A DNA stretch of 64,000 bases from an uncultured Kordia sp. (GTDB lineage Bacteria; Bacteroidota; Bacteroidia; Flavobacteriales; Flavobacteriaceae), in assembly GCF_947489565.1 (NCBI RefSeq), contig NZ_CANLEA010000002.1:186001-250000 (forward strand), given 5' to 3'. The position numbers were made by a program, and so were the translations under genes. Numbering within the stretch: position 1 is the first letter of the stretch; the number at the start of each line of letters is the position of its first letter. Under the pieces are notes generated by a model that was not told the origin of the DNA, searched no databases, and worked only from the letters and a program-made list of their open reading frames with translations. Below, piece after piece: positions 57,205 through 64,000 of this stretch.

Positions 57205-58044
57205 ATGAATTCAAGAATTTTCACACTTATACCCGTATTCGTATTGTTTTGTATTGCAAAAGCATTTACACAAAATACGCACGCCAATGCATCGCCTAGT
57301 ACCGTTAACATTATCAACATGACTTTATTAGCAGAAGATTCTACAAAAGGACTGGAATTTAAGTTCCAAACAGATGATGTGTATTATGCGACACCTGATG
57401 CTTCTATTAAGTTGCTTATTGAATTAGATTACCAGTCTCAACTAAAGGACACTTCTTTTTTGGGAATACGATACGCTTTTAAAGAAAAGGATAACAGCTT
57501 ACCTTCTGGACTAACACATGGAATTACAGCACCTGTATTAATTCCTCCCGTGAGAAAGAAAAGACCTAATGAATATAGACCTAGTGGCGAGCCAAATTAT
57601 CCGTTTTCCATAGACACTAATCTTCACCTAGCAACCAAAACATATACGGCTACAATTACCTTGTATAAATACCGTGATATTGACGATTATATAAGTAATG
57701 GGAATAGTAAAGAAATAGCAGAATATACATTTGATATCATTGTAAGTTCGCAAAACTCAACTCCATTAGCGAGTAGAAACTTGGAGAATTCTATGTTGGT
57801 AAAAACCTATCCCAATCCAAGTGCAGATCATATTATTATTGAGCAAATGAATACTACAGCTGCCAATACACCTTTGGAAGTCGTTATTTTTAATGATAAA
57901 GGGATCAAAGTTCGTCAATATCGTTTGACAAGTACAAACAATGCTCCTTACAATTTGAACATCTCACATTTACAAAAAGGAATGTACTTCTTGCAATTGT
58001 CTCAAGGAAATAAAACTCAGGTAAAAACTATTGTAAAAAAATAG
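57205..58044 (+). CDS. T9SS-sorted secreted protein, PVLIPPVRKKK family, copy 3
   Basis: GITAPVLIPPVRKKRP; TYPNPSADHIIIEQ...VVIFNDKGIKV...LQKGMYFLQLSQGNKTQVKTIVKK. Confidence 0.85.
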   Translation: MNSRIFTLIPVFVLFCIAKAFTQNTHANASPSTVNIINMTLLAEDSTKGLEFKFQTDDVYYATPDASIKLLIELDYQSQLKDTSFLGIRYAFKEKDNSLPSGLTHGITAPVLIPPVRKKRPNEYRPSGEPNYPFSIDTNLHLATKTYTATITLYKYRDIDDYISNGNSKEIAEYTFDIIVSSQNSTPLASRNLENSMLVKTYPNPSADHIIIEQMNTTAANTPLEVVIFNDKGIKVRQYRLTSTNNAPYNLNISHLQKGMYFLQLSQGNKTQVKTIVKK

Positions 58045-58063
58045 TTTTACACACGGTTACTAC

Positions 58064-58100
58064 GAAAAGTCATCTGCTCGATCTTCATAGATGACTTTTC
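58064..58100 (+). terminator. Hairpin after copy 3
   Basis: gaaaagtcatct-gctcgatcttcat-agatgacttttc, 12-bp perfect stem. Confidence 0.75.
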
Positions 58101-58206
58101 AATACACAGCTTATTAAAAACAACAAAGCTACTCTTTCCAAAAAAACCGAAAACCACCTAATTGACTTAAAAATCAATTTTTTATGAATCAAAAAACACC
58201 ATTGTT

Positions 58207-59049
58207 ATGAAACTAAAACTTTTTGTATTTACAACACTATTAGCATTCTTTTTTATCTTAAAAACAACTGCTCAAAATAGTACAGCACCTGCAGACAACG
58301 ACTTTATAGATATCAATTTAAAGGTAACTGACGGCTCTCAAAATCAAGATTTCAAAATTAGCACAGAGAGCAAACACTCTTTACCCAATAAAACCAATAT
58401 TGCTTTTAAAATACATCTTGATTATTTGTCGACCGAAGACACCACAAGTTATTTAGGAATACAGTATGAAATTTTTGAACGATTAGTTGATGGATCAGTA
58501 GGTGGAACGCTCAAAGGACTTACCGCTCCAGTATTAATTCCTCCTGTTAGAAAGAAAAAATCAAGAGTTGAAAATAAAGATAAATCATTTCCTTTTTCCA
58601 TTATTGATACCACACAAATAGCAGCAAATATGAGGTATAAGATAGTCATGAACATCGCAAAGTTCGATTCTCAAGATGATTATGAAGACCACAAAAACAA
58701 CAATAATAATACAAACTATGAGATCATATCTTTAATAAGTTTTGATATTAATACATACACTGCCAACGCAGAAAGAGATCCTTTTTTAGTGACTATTTCT
58801 CCTAATCCTGTTACTGACTATATTACTATTCAGCACACGAAAACTAGCATTGAGAAAAGCTTGTTACCAAAAGTCACTTTGGAAGTCCGTATTTTTAATG
58901 ACAAAGGCGTCAAAGTGAGTGAATATAGTTTGACAGATACAGAAAATGCGCCTTATACTTTAGATATTTCGCAGTTACAAAAAGGAGTTTATCACTGTCA
59001 ACTTTCAAACGGAACGGAAACTCAAGTCAAGACCATTGTCAAACAATAG
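58207..59049 (+). CDS. T9SS-sorted secreted protein, PVLIPPVRKKK family, copy 4
   Basis: GLTAPVLIPPVRKKKS; ISPNPVTDYITIQ...VRIFNDKGVKV...LQKGVYHCQLSNGTETQVKTIVKQ. Confidence 0.85.
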   Translation: MKLKLFVFTTLLAFFFILKTTAQNSTAPADNDFIDINLKVTDGSQNQDFKISTESKHSLPNKTNIAFKIHLDYLSTEDTTSYLGIQYEIFERLVDGSVGGTLKGLTAPVLIPPVRKKKSRVENKDKSFPFSIIDTTQIAANMRYKIVMNIAKFDSQDDYEDHKNNNNNTNYEIISLISFDINTYTANAERDPFLVTISPNPVTDYITIQHTKTSIEKSLLPKVTLEVRIFNDKGVKVSEYSLTDTENAPYTLDISQLQKGVYHCQLSNGTETQVKTIVKQ

Positions 59050-59070
59050 TTTTCACTCTTTAATTATTAC

Positions 59071-59107
59071 GAAAAGTCATCTGCTCGATCTTCTTAGGTG
59101 GCTTTTC
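59071..59107 (+). terminator. Hairpin after copy 4 (homologous to that after copy 3)
   Basis: gaaaagtcatct-gctcgatcttctt-aggtggcttttc. Confidence 0.7.
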
Positions 59108-59206
59108 AACACATCGCTTATTTAAAAAAGCAAAGCTACTCTTCTATAAAAAACCGCTTGATTGATTTATAAATCAATTTATTATTAATCAAAAAACGTT
59201 ATTGTT

Positions 59207-60046
59207 ATGAATTTAAAATTTTTCACACTTACAACGCTATTCTTTTTTTTCATTGTAAAAACAAATGCTCAAACCTCAACGACGGCTCAGTACAATAAAA
59301 TAGGCATTACACTATCTGTAGAAGATAGTATTTCTGGAGGTCAAAGCTTTAAATTAACTGCACAAGATGAATATTTAATTTTCCCTTACCGTTCCACATT
59401 TTTTGAAATAGATTTAGAGTATCAATCTACAGAAGATATTGTAAGTTATTTTGGCATCCAATATAAGTTATGCAAAATGAACGAAGGCATTATTGGCGAA
59501 ATTGTACGAGGAGTTACTGTGCCTGTCCTTATTCCACCTGTTCGAAAAAAGAAATCTGGTTTTGAAGCTGGCGCAAGAATCGGTGGGCGACAATATCCTC
59601 ATAAAATTTACACTCGATATGTTACAGAATACACAGATTATTTTGCCAGAATCATATTGGTAAAGTATGATTCTAGACAAGACTATTTGGACGAAACAAA
59701 CAATTTTCAAGAAATAGATACTGTTGAGTTTGATTTAATAAGACATACGAATGATAATCTACTGCTAAATTCTCCAGAATCTTTTACTGTAACGACACAT
59801 CCAAATCCTATTACGAATCAAATAACGATTACAACACAAAATGCTCCATCACCACAAGCACCTATGGAAGTTGTTATTTTTAATAATAAAGGAATTAAAG
59901 TTAGCAATCATACGTTGGTTGTTTTTGAAACTACAGAAAATAGTATTTCATACAATTTAGACACCACACATTTACCAAAAGGAGTGTATTATTATAAATT
60001 TAAACAAGGAACTAAAACGCTAGTCAAAACCATTATAAAAGAATAA
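59207..60046 (+). CDS. T9SS-sorted secreted protein, PVLIPPVRKKK family, copy 5
   Basis: GVTVPVLIPPVRKKKS; THPNPITNQITI...VVIFNNKGIKV...LPKGVYYYKFKQGTKTLVKTIIKE. Confidence 0.85.
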   Translation: MNLKFFTLTTLFFFFIVKTNAQTSTTAQYNKIGITLSVEDSISGGQSFKLTAQDEYLIFPYRSTFFEIDLEYQSTEDIVSYFGIQYKLCKMNEGIIGEIVRGVTVPVLIPPVRKKKSGFEAGARIGGRQYPHKIYTRYVTEYTDYFARIILVKYDSRQDYLDETNNFQEIDTVEFDLIRHTNDNLLLNSPESFTVTTHPNPITNQITITTQNAPSPQAPMEVVIFNNKGIKVSNHTLVVFETTENSISYNLDTTHLPKGVYYYKFKQGTKTLVKTIIKE

Positions 60047-60067
60047 TTACGGATTGTCACTAAAAAA

Positions 60068-60102
60068 GAGAGGCATTTACACGATTTATGTGAATGTCTC
60101 TC
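60068..60102 (+). terminator. Hairpin after copy 5
   Basis: gagaggcatttaca-cgattta-tgtgaatgtctctc. Confidence 0.7.
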
Positions 60103-60180
60103 CAATAAAGGGCTAAACGTCTATTCAATTTTATAAATATGAAAATACTTCGTTTGTTTTCAGCCATTTAGCTACATAAC

Positions 60181-60247
60181 TTTGAATTGTTCTTGATCGA
60201 GACAGGTCGCATCCGAAAAACCTCAATAGAGTAGGAAACAATTCAAA
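60181..60247 (+). promoter_or_regulatory. Putative structured 5' leader element (copy B)
   Basis: Outer stem TTTGAATTGTT/AACAATTCAAA; inner AGGT-CGCATCCGAAAA-ACCT; then AGAGTAGGAAAC; ATG at 60261. Confidence 0.6.
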
Positions 60248-60260
60248 ATCATTAAATGTT

Positions 60261-60866
60261 ATGAAAAAAATGTTATTAAAACCTCGCTTTTTTGTGATGA
60301 TGCTTTCACTAATTATGGTGTCATTATATATTACGAGTTGTCAAACTGACGAAATTGCTAGTGAAGAAGATGCAATTACTGAAACTGCAACAAGCAAAAG
60401 TATTCCTTTAGATCCTGATTATATTCCGCCAAACATTCCTAATCGATTCATTGACGATCATTGTGTGGTAAGACTTGCTTATTTATCATACTTGGAGCGT
60501 TGTCCTGAAAATGCAGGTGTGGTTTCGTATTGGATTAATGTTAGAAGAACACAAGGCTTTGACGCATTGGCTGCAGGATTTATTTCTTCGCCAGAAGCTA
60601 GTCAACGATGGAATTCACGCTATCACCAATACCTAAATAGAAATAATTTAACAAGTTATCAAGTTAACAAAAAAGTATATATCGCATACAGAGGCTTGTT
60701 ATTAAGAGAGCCAGATGTAAACGGAGGAATTTATTGGACTAATATCTTACGAAACACCAACCTTCGCTTTGTTGCAAATGCAATAGCAAGTTCTCCTGAG
60801 TTTGAAAGAAGATTGGCTCGAATTGCTACAGAATGTGCAAACGCAGCAAATCAATGTACTTATTAA
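60261..60866 (+). CDS. DUF4214-like lipoprotein
   Basis: Lipobox YITSCQTDE; tandem AYLSYLERCPENAGVVSYWINVRRTQGFDALAAGFISSPEA / AYRGLLLREPDVNGGIYWTNILRNTNLRFVANAIASSPEF repeats. Confidence 0.75.
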   Translation: MKKMLLKPRFFVMMLSLIMVSLYITSCQTDEIASEEDAITETATSKSIPLDPDYIPPNIPNRFIDDHCVVRLAYLSYLERCPENAGVVSYWINVRRTQGFDALAAGFISSPEASQRWNSRYHQYLNRNNLTSYQVNKKVYIAYRGLLLREPDVNGGIYWTNILRNTNLRFVANAIASSPEFERRLARIATECANAANQCTY

Positions 60867-60960
60867 AAAAATTGCTTTAAAAAACAGCAACTAGACGTAT
60901 CTAAATATTACGGAAACAAACATAACATTTACAATATTTTTCATCAATCAAAATTACGAA

Positions 60961-61010
60961 CAGTTGCCGTATAGCGGAATCCGAAAAGCTTATAGAGTAG
61001 GAATCATTTC
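60961..61010 (+). promoter_or_regulatory. Putative structured 5' leader element (copy C)
   Basis: TATAGC-GGAATCCGAAAA-GCTTATA then GAGTAGGAATC; ATG at 61026. Confidence 0.55.
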
Positions 61011-61025
61011 AAAAGTTTATCAATC

Positions 61026-61292
61026 ATGAAAAAACGAAAAATTCAGAAGTTGGGAATTAACAAATCAACAGTTTCTCAACTAACACAAGATTTATTGACG
61101 GGTGGAGCGACATATACGTGTCACGGTCATTCTTGTTGTCCAACAGAAGGACCAACATGTGCAAATACGTGCGCAAACACATGTGCTAATACTTGTAATG
61201 GTTGTGGGCCAACGGCTGATTGTGCACCAACAATTGGCTGTGGAACCGGAGCACGAACTGTATGTATTTGTCCAACGATACAACTTCCATAA
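61026..61292 (+). CDS. Lanthipeptide-like precursor with TCAN repeats
   Basis: MKKRKIQKLGINKSTVSQLTQDLLTGGATYTCHGHSCCPTEGPTCANTCANTCANTCNGCGPTADCAPTIGCGTGARTVCICPTIQLP; leader LxINKxTVxxL and GG. Confidence 0.8.
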   Translation: MKKRKIQKLGINKSTVSQLTQDLLTGGATYTCHGHSCCPTEGPTCANTCANTCANTCNGCGPTADCAPTIGCGTGARTVCICPTIQLP

Positions 61293-61387
61293 GTTTATTT
61301 ATTTATTTTATTTATTAACAACGATTGAATGATAATAGAAAGGCTGTCAATATATTGGCGGCCTTTCTTGTTGTGAAGAAGCTGTAT

Positions 61388-61500
61388 AAAAAAGAAGCTC
61401 GATCTTACGACCGAGCTCTTTTTTAATTAACCAACCAAAACTTTAAATTATGAAAATCTTTTTTTTCTTAAAGTTGCAAAAGGAAACCACTCGCTTTTGC
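61388..61500 (-). ncRNA. Putative small RNA, tandem copy 1
   Basis: Minus-strand TTG (61532-61534) - 19 nt - TACATTTG (61505-61512) promoter; transcript with GCAAAAG/CTTTTGC 5' hairpin, ends at GAGCTCGGTCGTAAGATCGAGCTTCTTTTTT. Confidence 0.65.
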
Positions 61501-61667
61501 ACTGCAAATGTAAGATGAGAATTTTATTATGCAAGCATAGTATTTTACTTTAACACAATTTTTATATTCACAGCTACATTTTATCGATGATTATTATCAA
61601 ATATTCAATGTTTTCCTACTTTTAATAACAATTACGCAACATCAATTTTATTTTCCAGATCAAAACA

Positions 61668-61781
61668 CATAAAAAAAGCCCGATCTTACGATCGAGCTCT
61701 CTTTTATTTATTAACCAACCAAAACTTTAATTATGAAAATCTCTCTTCTTAAAGTTGCAAAAGGAAACCACTCGCTTTTGC
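61668..61781 (-). ncRNA. Putative small RNA, tandem copy 2
   Basis: TTG (61813-61815) - 19 nt - TATATTTG (61786-61793); same 5' hairpin; ends GAGCTCGATCGTAAGATCGGGCTTTTTTT. Confidence 0.65.
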
Positions 61782-61953
61782 ACTGCAAATATAATACGAG
61801 AACTATACTATGCAAGCACAGTATTTCACTTTAACACAATTTTTATATTCACAGCTGCACTTTATCGATGATTATTATTGAATATTCAATGTTTTTTAGA
61901 TTTCACTAAGAAATATTCAACATTTTCACGTTTTTAAAGATTGGCTTTTTTGA

Positions 61954-62898
61954 TTATTTCAAGGTTTTATAGCCTTCTAAATTGGTAATTCCCCAATTTT
62001 CTAGCTCTTCTTCACTCCAAAGTGCTGGAAAAAAGATTCTTCTTTGATATTTTGGATGCATGTATTTTTGCCAATCACTTCCACCTGTTGCTTCTGCACT
62101 TCCTTTTTCAGAATTTATATACTTCGCAGCAGCATGATAATGGTGCATTACCCAACTAATATTTACAGTATGATCATAATGGCGCATTGCATTGATGAGT
62201 GAAGTATCATTTTGATATTCTCTAGGCAATTGCTTAAACTTTGTCCACAAATTGATCGTATTGTATTCTTTCATCCATGCAATCAGTTCTTTTTTGTATT
62301 TCGCATCAAAGTTGACCATCAATTTACTGCGTTTCCCCGTTTTATGATCGTTTCCTGCAACTTGCCAATACATATTATTATACGCATGCAAATATGGTGT
62401 TTCGCGATCAATGGTTGCTCTAAATCTGTAATCAATTAAATTGATCAGTTCTGTTGATGCAATTTCTATTTTTCGGTATTGTGCCGATTGAAAACCACTA
62501 GCAGGTGTTAAGGTATCGCGGAATTTCATGTATTGCTCTACTTCCATTCCGTCTCCCATAATTTCAAAAGAATTGGAAAGCAAATCGAAATAACGACTAA
62601 TTCGCATTAAATGCATCACAAACTTTTCTGGTAAAATATTTTCTGTGTGTGCTATTTGTTGCATTTCCCACAGAATCATCTTAAATATCAATTCATTTAC
62701 TTGATGATATATAAGAAACACCATTTCATCTGGCAATTGTGTGCGTTGTGTTTGTAATCCTAAGAGTGCATCTACTTGAATAAAATCCCAGTATTTCATG
62801 GGTTCAGCATGCAATAATCCTGAAAGGTGTATATCAGGGTTTTGTCCCATATCCAAATATTTTTTGTCTATGGCGGCGAGTAATTCTTCTCTGGTCAT
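61954..62898 (-). CDS. Tryptophan 2,3-dioxygenase family protein (paralog 2)
   Basis: LLHAEPMKYWDFIQVDALLGLQ, SGFQSAQYRKIE, EATGGSDWQKYMHPKYQRRIFFPALW. Confidence 0.93.
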   Translation of the reverse strand: MTREELLAAIDKKYLDMGQNPDIHLSGLLHAEPMKYWDFIQVDALLGLQTQRTQLPDEMVFLIYHQVNELIFKMILWEMQQIAHTENILPEKFVMHLMRISRYFDLLSNSFEIMGDGMEVEQYMKFRDTLTPASGFQSAQYRKIEIASTELINLIDYRFRATIDRETPYLHAYNNMYWQVAGNDHKTGKRSKLMVNFDAKYKKELIAWMKEYNTINLWTKFKQLPREYQNDTSLINAMRHYDHTVNISWVMHHYHAAAKYINSEKGSAEATGGSDWQKYMHPKYQRRIFFPALWSEEELENWGITNLEGYKTLK

Positions 62899-62939
62899 GT
62901 TGTTGTTTTTTGGAGAGAAAGGTGTCTGTTTTATATTGA

Positions 62940-63015
62940 ATTGTCATATTGAGCGCAGTCGAAATAGTTTTGAATCAAGAGTTTCTAAGTTCTCGACTGC
63001 GCTCGAATTGACATT
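62940..63015. repeat. Inverted dispersed repeat
   Basis: ttgtcatattgagcgcagtcga ... tctcgactgcgctcgaattgaca; partial related copy tgttgagcgcagtcgaaatg near 16702. Confidence 0.8.
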
Positions 63016-63077
63016 GTAGTATTATGATTTACAAATGAATCAACCATTTGCAATGATACACATATATACCGTTTTAC

Positions 63078-64000
63078 TTATAAAGTTCCGCGTGCAGCTT
63101 GTTCTCTTTCAATAGCTTCAAAGAGTGCTTTAAAGTTTCCTACACCGAATGATTGTGCGCCTTTACGCTGAATTACTTCAAAGAACATCGTTGGTCTGTC
63201 AACAATGGTTTTCGTAAAGATTTGCAATAGATATCCTTCTTCATCACGGTCAATTAAGATTCCGTGTTTCCTAAGTTCATCTACATCTTCATCAATATCT
63301 CCAACACGTTCTAATAAGTCATCATAATACGTATCTGGAACATATAAGAATTCAACGCCACGTTCACGCATTTGCGAAACCGTTTCAATGATATTATCTG
63401 TTGCAACTGCAATATGTTGTACACCTGGACCATTGTAAAAGTCTAAATATTCTTCAATTTGTGATTTCTTTTTTCCTTCTGCAGGTTCGTTGATTGGAAA
63501 TTTAATTCTACCATTTCCATTACTCATTACTTTACTCATCAACGCGGTGAAATCTGTAGAAATATCATCGTCTGTAAATGAAATAATTTGCGCAAATCCC
63601 ATCACTTTTGCATAGAATTCACACCATTCTTTCATTTCTCCCCAACCTACGTTTCCTACCATGTGATCGATGAATTTTAGACCGACTGGCTCCGGATTGT
63701 AGTGAGATTCCCATTTTGTATATCCTGGCAAAAAGATTCCGTTGTAGTTTTTACGCTCTACAAAGATGTGAACCGTTTCTCCGTACGTATAAATTCCTGA
63801 ACGCACTACATATCCGTTTTCATCTTCTTCCTTCGTAGGCTCCATATATGGTTTTGCGCCTCTTTTTGTAGTTTCTTCAAATGCTTTTGTGGCATCTTCT
63901 ACCCAAAGTGCTACTACTTTTACACCATCGCCATGTAAATCGACATGTTCGTTGATTTCGCCACCTTTTCCTAATGGAGTTGTAAGCACTAAGCGAATTT
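63078..64000 (-). CDS. hppD: 4-hydroxyphenylpyruvate dioxygenase (partial, 5' end beyond window)
   Basis: IDHMVGNVGWGEMKEWCEFYAKVMGFAQI, GPGVQHIAVATDNIIETV, LLQIFTKTIVDRPTMFFEVIQRKGAQSFGVGNFKALFEAIEREQ. Confidence 0.95.
   Translation of the reverse strand, partial: IRLVLTTPLGKGGEINEHVDLHGDGVKVVALWVEDATKAFEETTKRGAKPYMEPTKEEDENGYVVRSGIYTYGETVHIFVERKNYNGIFLPGYTKWESHYNPEPVGLKFIDHMVGNVGWGEMKEWCEFYAKVMGFAQIISFTDDDISTDFTALMSKVMSNGNGRIKFPINEPAEGKKKSQIEEYLDFYNGPGVQHIAVATDNIIETVSQMRERGVEFLYVPDTYYDDLLERVGDIDEDVDELRKHGILIDRDEEGYLLQIFTKTIVDRPTMFFEVIQRKGAQSFGVGNFKALFEAIEREQAARGTL

Noticed and set aside
61146-61200. CRISPR-like short repeat
   Set aside because: 12-nt coding microrepeat (aca/acg tgt/tgc gca/gct aat/aac) with no spacers; explained by TCAN peptide repeats. 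No CRISPR array or cas gene seen in the window.
61092-61332. Overlapping ORFs in other frames at the TCAN precursor (61092..61283 -, 61102..61332 +)
   Set aside because: Produced by the short-period repeat in other frames; only the 61026 frame has a leader motif and GG.
61450-61840. Short ORFs beginning ATGAAAATC in the duplicated element
   Set aside because: Frame is not preserved between the two copies; sequence better explained by a minus-strand RNA with promoter and terminator.

Overview
AT-rich chromosomal window from a marine-type Bacteroidetes (Flavobacteriaceae-like; assigned from gene content and promoter style, not from a database search). (1) ~1-22.7 kb: a starch/malto-oligosaccharide utilisation locus: partial GH13 amylase, SusE/F-like, SusD, SusC, LacI regulator, MFS transporter, beta-phosphoglucomutase, GH65 phosphorylase, GH13, a double-esterase lipoprotein, GH31 and a second GH13. 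(2) 22.8-31.2 kb: a dense peptide region with many genes too short for the ORF track. It has four tandem 30-aa GG peptides, a grasp-with-spasm RiPP locus (ATP-grasp, SPASM protein, 68-aa protein, DUF6624-like protein) and four precursors that share an alternating Thr/Ser strand, a turn, and an alternating Glu/Asp strand. A membrane-tethered TPR-AraC regulator is divergent to it, and an orphan Cys/Thr-rich precursor follows. (3) 31.3-53 kb: S9 peptidase, DUF5689-like lipoprotein, three TonB receptors, EEP-family protein, degenerate LanC-like + nucleotidyltransferase + lanthipeptide-like precursor, Gpi, M23 peptidase, tryptophan 2,3-dioxygenase, DUF3108-like protein. (4) 53-64 kb: a second TPR-AraC regulator, five tandem T9SS-sorted paralogs sharing a PVLIPPVRKKK motif, DUF4214-like lipoprotein, a TCAN-repeat lanthipeptide-like precursor, a duplicated putative small RNA with Bacteroidetes-type promoters, a second TDO, and HPPD. 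The strongest novelty candidates are the T/S-ladder/E-ladder precursors, the four 30-aa GG peptides, a leader element (loop ATCCGAAAA then AGAGTAGGAA) seen before three loci, the tandem sRNA, and the five-paralog T9SS family.
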